From Pseudoalteromonas sp. OOF1S-7 (GTDB lineage Bacteria > Pseudomonadota > Gammaproteobacteria > Enterobacterales > Alteromonadaceae), in the NCBI RefSeq assembly GCF_022347765.1, contig NZ_JAKRFZ010000008.1, forward strand, positions 170,299 to 234,298: DNA of 64,000 nucleotides. Reading direction: 5' to 3'. Shown in pieces: positions 29,876 to 38,738 of the stretch. The notes under the pieces were generated by a model, which saw only the letters and a list, made by a program, of their open reading frames with translations, did not search any database and had not been told where the DNA came from. Numbering within the stretch: the first letter of the stretch is position 1; each line of letters starts with the position of its first letter. The position numbers and the translations under genes were made by a program.

Positions 29876-30164
29876 GGTGCTGGTCCTGTAGTGTTAAAGC
29901 AGATGCTCAGGTTTGGTGTCCGTTTGGAGATGTGCTCAAGCGCACACAGATGAGGGTATAGGTCAGGACTGAATACAGTGCAATTACAGCAGATTACACA
30001 TAACTAAATGTATGGGGACAGGGCTGGCAGTGGTCATGCCATTTGCCTTTGCGATGGTGATTGTAACACAGGAAAATGGTTTACAGAGTGTAACGTGAGA
30101 AACTGCTCCTAAGCGGGGCCAGAGACGTTTATCGGATCACATTTGCTTTCAGGAGTTTCTATTC

Positions 30165-30335
30165 ATGTTCCAGTTCTTAAGACGTGATCCGGTTAAAAAA
30201 CTACGTAATGCTTACAACACCAAATTAGCGCAGGCAACGCATGCGCAACGTAATGGCGATATTCGGGGATATGCGATGCTCACAGCCGAGGCTGAGCCAC
30301 TTTGACAACAAATTGCGCATTTTGAAGAAAAGTAG
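30165..30335 (+). pseudogene. Broken Lacal_2735/DUF6435-type small gene
   Basis: Reads MFQFLRRDPVKKLRNAYNTK... with a good AGGAG ribosome site. It matches a family of about 57-residue proteins (consensus as I recall: M-F-x-F-LKRDPVKKL ... AQRNGDIRxYAxLxAEA). After EAEPL an in-frame TGA (30303-30305) interrupts the frame, and the expected C-terminal tail QQIAHFEEK continues in the same frame to TAG at 30333. So a single nonsense codon truncates it at 46 residues. Whether the short product still functions is unknown. Confidence 0.65.
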
Positions 30336-30457
30336 CGATTCGCTCATTTAGTCAGATCTGATAGCTATGCATTCCTATTACGAAAGCGCCGACGGACATA
30401 TCAACAGTAAAGACTAAGCGCATACTGTGGTTCATTTATTGATTGCAGCACGCGACG

Positions 30458-31801
30458 CTAGCCCGTTACTACTTCATCTGCACTAACCGGTTCCCGTTCA
30501 GTCAGCGCCGTTTCGTCTTTCAACCAGCGATTCATAACCACACAGGCTGTCAAATCGCCACTAACATTAATAACGGTGCGACACATATCCAAAATCCGGT
30601 CGACACCCAGGATCAGGGCAATGCCAGTTGCCGGGATGCCGAAGCTGGCCAGCACGGACGCCAGGATCACGATACCGACTCCGGGTGTACTGGGTGAGCC
30701 GATTGATGCACCAACTGTGGTCATGATCAGTAGAATGACCTGGTTCATTGACAGGTCAATGCCAAATACCTGAGTAAGAAAAATCGCGGCCACGACCTGG
30801 TAGAGTGCAGTACCATCCATGTTAATGGTCGCGCCAAGCGGGATAATAAATTGGACTATCGGTTTTTTAATACCCAACTGTTTTTGAGCGGTACGCATTG
30901 AAAGTGGCATCACTGCTGCTGAGCTTGAGGTAGAGAAGGCTAACAGCTGGGCACTGCGGATCGCTCGTAAAAAAGCCACTGGGTGTAATTTGCCAACCAC
31001 GGAGGCTACCAAGGTATAGATCAGTAATAAACCGGCCAAGCCCAGCAGTACAGTGGCAACGTACGCTGAGACACCGAACAGGGCATCCACGCCAATGCGA
31101 ATGGTAATGTCACATAAGAGACCAAACACGGCGAGGGGCGCCAGCAACATGGCCCAGCTAACAATCTGCAAAGAAACAGACTGGATCCCATCCATAAAAT
31201 CGACCAGCAATGCTTTGCGGCGCTGAGCTAAAGTCGTCAGGGCCATACCAATAAAACTGGCGTAGACAACGATCGCAAACATATCTTTATCAAGCGTGGA
31301 TTGCGTCGGGTTGGCGGGAATAATGGCCGCGACTTTATCGGGGATAGAAGTTTGGACTACTTGCGTTGCAACAATCTGAGTGGGCTGCGCCTGAATAGCG
31401 CTGAACAATGCGCTGTCGACGTAATTGCCAGGCTTAATCAGATAGACCACTGCCAGACCAAGAACCACCGCGACAAACGTAGTTGTGACAAAATACGGTA
31501 AGATACGGATCCCGACCTTTTTCAGAAATCCGGTGTCTTTGTTGCCCGCAATCCCCAGAATGATGGAGGAAAGCACCAGAGGGATCACAACCATCTGGAT
31601 CAGGGCGAGAAAAACCTGGCCTGGCAGAGCGACCCACTGGGCAATGTCTATGGCTGCCTGGTTGCTGACCAAAGCCGCGCCTTGGGGGGAGAGCAGCAAG
31701 CCTATGGTAATACCCAATACCAGGGCAATAACAATTTGTAACCAGAGCCGTTTTTTTTGCAGTAAACTGGCAGGTTCATGGGTCGATTGGATGTCTGTCA
31801 T
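30458..31801 (-). CDS. Dicarboxylate/amino acid:cation symporter (DAACS family)
   Basis: A 447-residue inner-membrane transporter that imports glutamate, aspartate or C4-dicarboxylates with sodium or protons. Several hydrophobic segments are visible. Family motifs present are the serine-rich STSSSAAVMPLSM hairpin, NMDGTALYQ in the unwound helix, and GASIGSPSTPGVGIVILASVL. An insert (KPGNYVDSALFSAIQAQPTQIV) forms the usual periplasmic loop. It stands alone. Which substrate is carried cannot be decided from sequence. Confidence 0.9.
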   Translation of the reverse strand: MTDIQSTHEPASLLQKKRLWLQIVIALVLGITIGLLLSPQGAALVSNQAAIDIAQWVALPGQVFLALIQMVVIPLVLSSIILGIAGNKDTGFLKKVGIRILPYFVTTTFVAVVLGLAVVYLIKPGNYVDSALFSAIQAQPTQIVATQVVQTSIPDKVAAIIPANPTQSTLDKDMFAIVVYASFIGMALTTLAQRRKALLVDFMDGIQSVSLQIVSWAMLLAPLAVFGLLCDITIRIGVDALFGVSAYVATVLLGLAGLLLIYTLVASVVGKLHPVAFLRAIRSAQLLAFSTSSSAAVMPLSMRTAQKQLGIKKPIVQFIIPLGATINMDGTALYQVVAAIFLTQVFGIDLSMNQVILLIMTTVGASIGSPSTPGVGIVILASVLASFGIPATGIALILGVDRILDMCRTVINVSGDLTACVVMNRWLKDETALTEREPVSADEVVTG

Positions 31802-31969
31802 AATAGTATCCCTGACTGAATAGCACGATTAGAGTTAATATCCTAGCACAGTGTAATTTGTTAACCTTGACCGGCATCAAAGTACCCGCCCCGTGGTCGT
31901 TTGCTACATTTAATTTGGCGGTATAATTTTCTTGCCAGTTAGGCAATACCCAGACAAGAGAGTACTAAG

Positions 31970-32431
31970 ATGGAGATTCAACACTATCAGGCCTGCTGGG
32001 CCAGAGACATTACTGATCTGTTTCATGCTGCGGTTCATGCTATTGCCGATGAGGTATATGACCAGCAGCAAAAAGCGCTGTGGGCGCCCAGCCCACCAGA
32101 CTATGCATTTTGGTCGCGGCGGCTGGAGCAGAAACAACCCTGGGTGGCACTGAGTAATGGCCAGGTGGTGGGCTTTATTGAATTGGACCATGACGGGTAC
32201 ATAGATTGCACGTACGTGCATCCGGATTATCAGGGTATGGGCGTGGCTGGTGCACTATACGACCAAGTAGAAACACAGGCAATCACTCGAGGGCTATCAC
32301 GTCTTTATGTGGAAGCCTCAAAACCTGCCCGCCGCTTTTTTGCAGCGCGTGGTTTCATCCAGATAAAGCAAAATCACATCGAACGACAGGGCATTGTACT
32401 GAGCAATTTTTTGATGGAAAAGCGCCTGTGA
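31970..32431 (+). CDS. GNAT-family N-acetyltransferase
   Basis: 153 residues with the acetyl-CoA-binding motif VHPDYQGMGVAGALYDQVE (Q/RxxGxG/A) in the middle, preceded by beta4 (VVGFIELDHDGYIDCTYVH) and followed by ARRFFAARGFIQIKQN, as in GNAT motif B. It is of the PhnO/ElaA size. The acceptor is unknown. It is a single gene divergent from the symporter. Confidence 0.85.
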   Translation: MEIQHYQACWARDITDLFHAAVHAIADEVYDQQQKALWAPSPPDYAFWSRRLEQKQPWVALSNGQVVGFIELDHDGYIDCTYVHPDYQGMGVAGALYDQVETQAITRGLSRLYVEASKPARRFFAARGFIQIKQNHIERQGIVLSNFLMEKRL

Positions 32432-32592
32432 TATACCTGTGAGAAAAGCTGTTCTGTCAGATTTGTGCATTTCACTAAGTAATCACTTTTTGTTCACTGT
32501 ATTACAGCAAATTACTGCTACGCTTAAAGTTAACTGAATCGATAAGGGTTTTGCGATGCTGTGTCTGTTGTATCAAGCAATAGGGAGCAGTC

Positions 32593-33345
32593 ATGATTAA
32601 TTACGGATTTTTGCCTTTTTCCGCGTATGTGGTTTCAGACTTTATAGTGTTTCATCGTCACCGCTCTATTAGTCTGGAGATCTTGCTACGCCAGATCCGA
32701 TTTACCGGTGTGGAAGCTTTGGGTTTGGTCATGTTAATCGCTTTGTTGATCGGGGCGTTGATCATTGTTCAGGGGTATCCGCTGTTATCTTCTATCGGTC
32801 AGGTCAAGTGGATCTATGCGATTTTAATTTCTACCATAGTCAGAGATCTTGGTCCATTTATAGTGTGTTTCGTAGTACTTGCCCGTTCGGGAACCGCCAT
32901 TACGACAGAACTCGGCAACATGGTGGTACGCAAGGAAATTGACGCACTGATAGCGATGGGGGTCTCGCCCATCTCCTACCTGGTGGCACCACGTGTTTTG
33001 GGTATGGTGGCGTCACTGATCCTGTTAATGAGTTACTTTGTTGCGTGTGGCATTTTTGGCGGCTATCTGGTGAGCAACGCATTTGCCTCTATTCCTGTCA
33101 GCACCTTTTTTGCCAAGCTGGTTGCCCAGCTACATTGGCTCGATATGGTGATCATGCTGGCTAAAGTCGCGTTTTCTGGTCTGATGATCAGCCTGATAGC
33201 CAGCTATCACGGTTTGACCGTAAAAAGTGCGATTACCGAAGTGCCGCAACGCAATATCAAAGCGGTGGGTCGGGGGCTGATAGCACTGTGCGTGATCCAC
33301 GTGTTCTTTACCTTATTGTACTTCGCGCTGATGGGTGGCTGGTAA
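32593..33345 (+). CDS. MlaE-type ABC transporter permease
   Basis: 250 residues with about five hydrophobic segments and the MlaE family block RKEIDALIAMGVSPISYLVAPRVLGMV. It is the first gene of a four-gene overlapping operon (permease, ATPase, MCE protein, lipoprotein) that resembles the Mla, Pqi and Mce systems for lipid trafficking across the envelope. A GGGAG ribosome site lies before the ATG. Its stop codon overlaps the ATPase start (TAATG), so expression is coupled. Confidence 0.85.
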   Translation: MINYGFLPFSAYVVSDFIVFHRHRSISLEILLRQIRFTGVEALGLVMLIALLIGALIIVQGYPLLSSIGQVKWIYAILISTIVRDLGPFIVCFVVLARSGTAITTELGNMVVRKEIDALIAMGVSPISYLVAPRVLGMVASLILLMSYFVACGIFGGYLVSNAFASIPVSTFFAKLVAQLHWLDMVIMLAKVAFSGLMISLIASYHGLTVKSAITEVPQRNIKAVGRGLIALCVIHVFFTLLYFALMGGW

Positions 33346-34043
33346 TGAAGATAGCGCTTAAGAACATAAGCCACTGCGTGGCGGATCAACCAATACTTGC
33401 CAATATCAATGTCACCGTTGAATCTGGTCAGTGTTTGCTTATCACCGGGCGTTCGGGGAGTGGTAAATCTGTGCTGTTTAGTATTATTTGTGATATTACC
33501 CGGCCTCAGCACGGCAGCGTACTGATCGATGACGTTGAAATTTCAGCAATGACGGCGTTGCAATATGCCCGTTTTCGTCGCGACCTCGGGGTGATATTTC
33601 AGGTCTCGGCATTAATCTCCAATCTGACACTCGAAGAAAACCTGTTGCTGCCGTTAAACCGCCATCATAGTCGGCTGAGTCAGGGGGAGAAACTGCAAAA
33701 AGTGCAACAGATTTGCCAGCAGTTCGGACTGACTCAGTATCTGGATCAGCGTACCGACCGTTTATCCTCGGGGCTGGCGTCACTCGCCGGGCTAGCCCGG
33801 GCTTTGATCATGGAGCCTAAAGCGTTGATCTGGGACGCGCCAATGGCGCAGGTTGACCGCGCCTGGTGCCGACATGAGCTTGATTTACTCAGGCATCTCA
33901 AAGAAAAAGGCACCACCTTAGTCCTTTGCTCAAATCGTCAGGAACTCATGACAAGCCTGACCGATCAGCAGCTGCATTTGGGCTTACCGGATGAACTAAC
34001 CCTGGGGAGTGAGCATGCAGCACAAGCCCAAAAATGCCAATAG
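33345..34043 (+). CDS. ABC ATPase of the MCE operon, with degenerate catalytic motifs
   Basis: 232 residues. Walker A GRSGSGKS (35-42) and the Q-loop Gln86 are intact. The signature is LSSGL (140-144) instead of LSGGQ. Walker B reads LIWDAP, with Ala165 where the catalytic Glu is expected, and the H-loop His is Asn197 (CSNRQ). The protein should bind nucleotide but may hydrolyse it poorly or not at all. The usual ATG at 33345 overlaps the permease stop; the longer GTG-start reading at 33288 lies inside the permease. It belongs to the lipid-transport operon described for the permease. Confidence 0.85.
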   Translation: MKIALKNISHCVADQPILANINVTVESGQCLLITGRSGSGKSVLFSIICDITRPQHGSVLIDDVEISAMTALQYARFRRDLGVIFQVSALISNLTLEENLLLPLNRHHSRLSQGEKLQKVQQICQQFGLTQYLDQRTDRLSSGLASLAGLARALIMEPKALIWDAPMAQVDRAWCRHELDLLRHLKEKGTTLVLCSNRQELMTSLTDQQLHLGLPDELTLGSEHAAQAQKCQ

Positions 34044-35052
34044 AATTGTGATTGCGTTCAGTCTCACCGGGGTATTATTGCTGGCCGCGTTTTGTATCAT
34101 GATCCTGGTGAACAATCACACATTTGCAGACAAGGTTTACTACAAAACGATACTGGACAATGCGCGTGGTTTGAGTGCTCTGCCTGCTGTGTACTTCAAA
34201 GGGATGGAGATAGGCCGAATTGACAGCTATCAGCTCAATTTAGAGAGTAACGACATTGAAGTTGAGTTTTGGGTATTTCAGGAGTACAGCGGGAAAGTAG
34301 TTAAATATGCGTTACTGACAGGGGAACAGCACCCTATTTTTGATGAGGTAACGACGTTAGATTTGATTTTGCCTGAGGCAGATAAAGTCGGGTCATTTGT
34401 GGCTTTGCCTTCAGGGGCACTGGTGCCGCATATTAACAGTGCACTTGGCCAGCAGTATCTGGCAGCTGGCTATGTTTCTCGCTCCAAAGATGATGTGGAG
34501 TCTATCCTCGCCAGTATTCAGGACTTACTACAGAATTTGCAAAAGGAGGATAACCCAGAGGCCGGTTCTTTGTTCAGAGCACTCGACAGAGTTGCCAAGA
34601 TAAGTGATCACATCATGATTGTCAGCGAAGAATTACGCGAGAGTGAACTGCTCCCGGAGGCCGAAAAAACGCTGAAGCAAAGTCAGGTATGGCTGGCCCA
34701 AATGCCGCAATTGCTGAGTCAGCTTAATCAAACGTTACGCAAGACAGACAGTATGCTCACTCAGGCACAAACTACGCTGGTGACGTATGGTCAGCCTACT
34801 GAGCTGGTGAAAGAAATCACCGATAGTCAGCTACCTCTGGTGCTGCAAAACCTCAATGCCAACCTCTCGGTGATGCAGCAAATGCTTAAAGATGTGCATG
34901 GTGAACGGGAGCAGTTTGTCCTGACGGTGCATAGTGTGCAACAGGTTCTGCTACAAATGGAAAAAACCCTGGAGGCGCTGAATAATCACCCGGTATTCAG
35001 AGATGGGATCAGTGCGCCAGTCGATAATGAGGGGATAGAAATGCATGACTAA
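34015..35052 (+). CDS. MCE-domain (MlaD-like) membrane-anchored protein
   Basis: 345 residues. It has one N-terminal membrane segment (IVIAFSLTGVLLLAAFCIMILV), then an MCE domain (YYKTILDNARGLSALPAVYFKGMEIGRIDSYQL, with the LxxGTPVxYxGixVG-like core) at about 40-150. A long helical region rich in Gln and Leu follows, probably a coiled-coil that forms a needle or adaptor as in PqiB/YebT and Mce proteins. ATG at 34015 is preceded by GGGGAG; GTG at 34009 is less likely. It overlaps both neighbours. Confidence 0.82.
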   Translation: MQHKPKNANRIVIAFSLTGVLLLAAFCIMILVNNHTFADKVYYKTILDNARGLSALPAVYFKGMEIGRIDSYQLNLESNDIEVEFWVFQEYSGKVVKYALLTGEQHPIFDEVTTLDLILPEADKVGSFVALPSGALVPHINSALGQQYLAAGYVSRSKDDVESILASIQDLLQNLQKEDNPEAGSLFRALDRVAKISDHIMIVSEELRESELLPEAEKTLKQSQVWLAQMPQLLSQLNQTLRKTDSMLTQAQTTLVTYGQPTELVKEITDSQLPLVLQNLNANLSVMQQMLKDVHGEREQFVLTVHSVQQVLLQMEKTLEALNNHPVFRDGISAPVDNEGIEMHD

Positions 35053-35848
35053 GGCAAGTGGGCTGGCACTGTTGTGTGCATTGTGGCTATTGGGTTGCTC
35101 ATCGGCCCCGGAGCGTGACTATCAGATTACAACGTATCAGCGCCAGGCCGCCGCCTGGCTCGCTCAGGGAGATCGTAAACGCCAGCAGGGAGCCTATCAG
35201 CAGGCTTTAGAGTATTACGACAAAGCCTATCGTTATGCCAGCAAAAGGCATGATGCAGAGCAAATGGGCCTGGCACGGCTCAAGCAGGCGGCGGTAAATA
35301 TCAGACAAGGTCAGCTTGAACGAGCCGAGCAGCGCATCGTGCAGGCTGAGGTGTTTGCGAGGTTCGAGCAGACTGAGCTTGCGCCTGCTATTGACTTTAT
35401 GCGCAGCAAACTGGCATTTAAGCGTGGTGAGCAGGCGCAGGCGTTAGCGCTGGTGGCCAAACTACAAACCCAGTTTAGCGGGCAGACAGAAAAGCACATC
35501 TATTATCGCTGGGTTGGCTGGCAGTATGCGCCTGCATCGCTTAACTGGGCGCAGGCGGAGCAGGATATTGTGCAGCTGGCCAAACTAAAAGCTGATAAGT
35601 CTCTGAGCAACGTAGAAATTCAATCTTTTGTGCTCTACCACAATGCATTGTGGCGCACAGCAACCGGGCAAAGCGGTGTGGAGCCGGCGCTGGATGCAGC
35701 AATTGCGCACTTTGCGTCGCTGGAACTGACCAATTGGCTGGTAGCATGCTTCAAAGTTGCCGTGCAGTACTATAGTACGGCCGCAGATGCAGAGCGAGCA
35801 CAATATTATCAGACACGCCTTACTGAACTGAGCCAGACCGACGATTAA
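35045..35848 (+). CDS. TPR-containing lipoprotein of the MCE operon
   Basis: 267 residues. The signal ends in LLGCSSAP, so it is a lipoprotein with Cys near 18. The mature part has TPR-like helical repeats (RQQGAYQQALEYYDKAYRYASKRHDAEQMGLARLKQAA). In MCE systems an outer-membrane lipoprotein commonly completes the complex (MlaA, PqiC). This one is not of the PqiC type, so the helical-repeat protein is a plausible substitute partner, by inference from the 8-bp overlap with the MCE gene. Confidence 0.75.
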   Translation: MTKASGLALLCALWLLGCSSAPERDYQITTYQRQAAAWLAQGDRKRQQGAYQQALEYYDKAYRYASKRHDAEQMGLARLKQAAVNIRQGQLERAEQRIVQAEVFARFEQTELAPAIDFMRSKLAFKRGEQAQALALVAKLQTQFSGQTEKHIYYRWVGWQYAPASLNWAQAEQDIVQLAKLKADKSLSNVEIQSFVLYHNALWRTATGQSGVEPALDAAIAHFASLELTNWLVACFKVAVQYYSTAADAERAQYYQTRLTELSQTDD

Positions 35849-35880
35849 ACCCGGCAAATTTGCTTATACCAGTCCGTTAG

Positions 35881-36501
35881 CTGTTTCATACCCATCAAGT
35901 ACAAATCTGTCAGGATGAATACCTGTCACGATTCAACCGTGGACCAGCCATCATTGACTTGCATGGCTGGAAACTGTGCGCGGGTGATCAGGGTCAGTCA
36001 ATTATTTTTGGGCATCGAACGCTGATATATCCTCAGGAAAAGCTGATGATTGCAATCCGTGCGGGCAGTTCCACGGCCAAATTTGTCAGTGTCGGCCTGT
36101 CCGGAATAACCTGGGAGACTGCGCAACCCTGTTGGAGACTAGCTGGGCAGAGATCTGTAACTGGAAATATGGCACTGCTGCGCATTCTGAGGTGGCAATC
36201 AGTCAGGTTCATTACATCAGAGCGCAGCAGATGAATCACTGTGATGAATATGTAGAAATGGCCAATCCGGGCTCGGCCTGGATTGATCTGAGTGGCTGGT
36301 GTATCAAAGGTGCTATATCGCAGCATTTTGAGTTTCACTCTGGTGCTGTGTTGCGTCCTCAGGGCATGGTCTGGGTCTGTGCCAACTTTCACAGTCCACA
36401 AACCGGAGGGTTCAGCTTTAACAGCCATCACGCATTGTGGCGGTATTAGGGGGAAAGCCCGTTTACTTGATGACCAGAATCAGCACGAGTTTAACTGGTA
36501 G
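35881..36501 (+). pseudogene. Frameshifted remnant of a protein with two lamin-tail domains
   Basis: Two LTD-like units can be read but only across three frames and without a start codon. Unit 1 (from 35899) has QDEYLSRFNRGPAIIDLHGWKL and FGHRTLIYPQEKLMIA. Around 36100 the sense moves to the next frame, with NNLGDCATLL, and unit 2 follows: CDEYVEMANPG, IDLSGWCIKG, FHSGAVLRPQGMVWVC, HALWR. Near 36430-36445 it shifts again to GIRGKARLLDDQNQHEFNW and a stop at 36499. LTDs bind extracellular polymers or DNA in secreted proteins. The gene appears dead. Confidence 0.65.
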
Positions 36502-36783
36502 GCCAGGAGGAGATGTTATGGCAGCAAACACGGTCTTTTAGTTGGTTGATGAATACAAGTTAAGGAATTTATCAAGGGCTCAATCGGGATAAACTTCGAA
36601 GTATTAGTTACGTATTATTACGTTGTGGTTAATTTGTGCTGAACTTGATGTCGTTTATATGTTGAATTTATTGTTCTTGCACTTGTCTAACCTGGCTTTA
36701 CTGGCATGTTAGCAGACTTGGCATGGTGAGGAGGGTTTGTTAGAGTGTCGAGAGACAGTGTAACTTAAAAAGGAACAGCTAGA

Positions 36784-37185
36784 ATGGCAGGTATAATCGA
36801 CTTGGCCGCGTTAATTCAAACCATGGAGCCTGTATTGCACGAACAGGAGTACGTTTTTTGTACCGTTACGGGACGTATGGAGGAGTACATACCACTTAAT
36901 CCCATTGCTACTTTTCAAGAGCGAGAAGGGCTTACACTGATCGTTGAACAAGCGGCTGCTGAGCAATATGGCCTTGAATATGAAGGACCATTTCATCAGA
37001 TAACCCTCAGTGTGCATTCCAGCCTTGATGCTGTTGGCCTGACCGCCGCAGTTGCCCGTTGCCTGACAGAGCAGGGGATCAGTGCGAATGTAGTTGCGGC
37101 TTTCTATCACGATCATATTTTTGTTCAGACCAGTCATGCGCAGGCTGCCTTAAATGCACTGACTAACCTGGCCGCGTCAAGTTAA
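36784..37185 (+). CDS. ACT-domain protein
   Basis: 133 residues. It reads DLAALIQTMEPVLHEQEYVFCTV at the start and FHQITLSVHSSLDAVGLTAAVARCLTEQGISANVVAAFYHDHIFV in the second half, i.e. two ACT-like halves of the type annotated as ACT_7/DUF2241. Such stand-alone ACT proteins bind amino acids or other small ligands and may regulate enzymes. No partner gene is adjacent. An AGGA ribosome site precedes the ATG. Confidence 0.75.
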   Translation: MAGIIDLAALIQTMEPVLHEQEYVFCTVTGRMEEYIPLNPIATFQEREGLTLIVEQAAAEQYGLEYEGPFHQITLSVHSSLDAVGLTAAVARCLTEQGISANVVAAFYHDHIFVQTSHAQAALNALTNLAASS

Positions 37186-37199
37186 TTGTCTCTGCAGGC

Positions 37200-37958
37200 T
37201 TAATCAAATAACTTTTGGTCTGTAAAGCGACTATATCTAAAATAATCTCGCTCTTGTGTACTGTTAAGCGGTCTTTCATCGTATTTTACAACGCCGTTTA
37301 CACCATAATGGCCGCTCCCCCCACGCAGAGCGGCCGCTTTTTTATCATTCAGATCAATTCCTCGATCTGCGCTTGGCCGGGTGTGCATTTTTCCAGTGAT
37401 ATGGCTATTTGGTGCGAGGTCAGCAGGGTAGCTGTGGTTCAGTAGTGGCCCGGTGCTGTTGGCTATTTGCGTCAGCAAGTAGCTGTGTCCGGTCTGCTGC
37501 GTAGCCTGACTAAACTGATACTTTAACCCCATAAGGAGTGCATCAAAGTCATGGGGAGAAATGGTTGCCAGGTTCTGAAAATGTGCACTGCCGCTGACGG
37601 CCTGTGTTTCCAGCTGAGCATAGTAAAACGCGGCATCTAGATTCAGTCCATCCAGCTTATACTGGCGTAAAAAGTCGACCACACTCTGACAGAAGACCTG
37701 ACAACCATTGATGTCCTGGCTCAGATAGCGCCAGCCGTTATCATCTGGTGAAAGGCTGAGTAACAACCGGGTGTCGGGGTAACTGGTGCGTGTCGCATCC
37801 AGGTGCGCCGCAAAGGCAGCAATACCCCCAACCGCAACAAGACGGGCGCCATCCAGACCTGCTGGCCTGACTTGCACCCCACTGATGTAGATTGCTTTTT
37901 CACAGCTTCCATGTTTCTTGTCGGTCTCTGTTAGGCATGTATTGTGTCTAAAAGTCAT
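37200..37958 (-). CDS. Degenerate GH18-like protein
   Basis: 252 residues with no signal peptide. The segment FCQSVVDFLRQYKLDGLNLDAAFYY aligns by eye with the GH18 chitinase active-site strand (DGxDxDxE). The catalytic Glu is absent here (LDAAF), and the preceding LLLSLSPDD matches strand 3. The N-terminal strands and the C-terminal barrel strands are poorly represented, and the last 40 residues look low-complexity and charged. It may be a non-catalytic glycan-binding protein or a decaying gene. Assignment rests on these motifs only. Confidence 0.45.
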   Translation of the reverse strand: MTFRHNTCLTETDKKHGSCEKAIYISGVQVRPAGLDGARLVAVGGIAAFAAHLDATRTSYPDTRLLLSLSPDDNGWRYLSQDINGCQVFCQSVVDFLRQYKLDGLNLDAAFYYAQLETQAVSGSAHFQNLATISPHDFDALLMGLKYQFSQATQQTGHSYLLTQIANSTGPLLNHSYPADLAPNSHITGKMHTRPSADRGIDLNDKKAAALRGGSGHYGVNGVVKYDERPLNSTQERDYFRYSRFTDQKLFD

Positions 37959-38169
37959 GGCAATAACTTAATCATTAACTTATCTGGGACAATACTATGG
38001 CTAGAATTGTTCACGCAGACCATTACACCAGTATTACACTCTATTACACGCACTGGTGATGAGGCTTTTGTTGTGGTAAAAGTAATAATAATTAGCGGAT
38101 TTTATTGGTGTTTTTTAAAAACACCGGGTAAGCTCATGGTGCGCAATGACCGATAAGGAATGACTGAAA

Positions 38170-38700
38170 ATGAAAAACAAAGATATGAGTGTTGAGCTAA
38201 ACACTAAGAACTTTTTATTTGAACTTAACCCAAAGAGCGATGAAGAAAAATGGGAACTGAAGTACTTTGATGCTGACTGTGGAAAGTACAAAAAGGTGGC
38301 AAGTGATGAGCCGCTTGATATTCCGTTTGTGCTGGAAAAGCTTGAGGGGATCTCTGACAAAGCGCATCGTGCGCTGATCTCCAGACAACAGGCTGTCATT
38401 ATCGTTGAGATGAAAGATAAGAAACATGCAGACTGGCGCTTTTGGCAAAATGGCATTTCCCTGACGAGTGAGCAGGATGCGCAAGATTACACACTTGATG
38501 CACAAGTTCAAAACCAGGGTAAAACACTGGTGCTGACTATCAACAATGTACTAAGTAACGCAGCCTTAAGTGAAGGAGAGTTTGACCGGATAGACTTTAG
38601 GTTTGTTGCAGTGAAATTGAATGAATCAGCAGGCAAGCTAAATGAGATATTCTACTCTCAGGATCCTCGCATCGGTGTGCGCCGCGATAAGCCGGCATAA
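38170..38700 (+). CDS. Hypothetical protein
   Basis: 176 residues, hydrophilic, without signal peptide or membrane segments. It is rich in charged residues (KNKDMSVELNTKNF; ISRQQAVIIVEMKDKKHADWRFWQNGI) and ends RIGVRRDKPA. I do not recognise the family. It is convergent with the Ser/Thr kinase gene; a shared terminator hairpin separates them, overlapping the kinase stop codon. Confidence 0.55.
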   Translation: MKNKDMSVELNTKNFLFELNPKSDEEKWELKYFDADCGKYKKVASDEPLDIPFVLEKLEGISDKAHRALISRQQAVIIVEMKDKKHADWRFWQNGISLTSEQDAQDYTLDAQVQNQGKTLVLTINNVLSNAALSEGEFDRIDFRFVAVKLNESAGKLNEIFYSQDPRIGVRRDKPA

Positions 38701-38713
38701 CCGTCCTTCAGAA

Positions 38714-38738
38714 GCGTCAACCCTAGGGTTGACGTTTT
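38714..38738. terminator. Terminator hairpin shared by convergent genes
   Basis: GCGTCAACCC/TAGGGTTGACG followed by TTTTG, a perfect stem of about 10 bp. It includes the stop codon of the minus-strand kinase gene at 38723. Confidence 0.7.
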
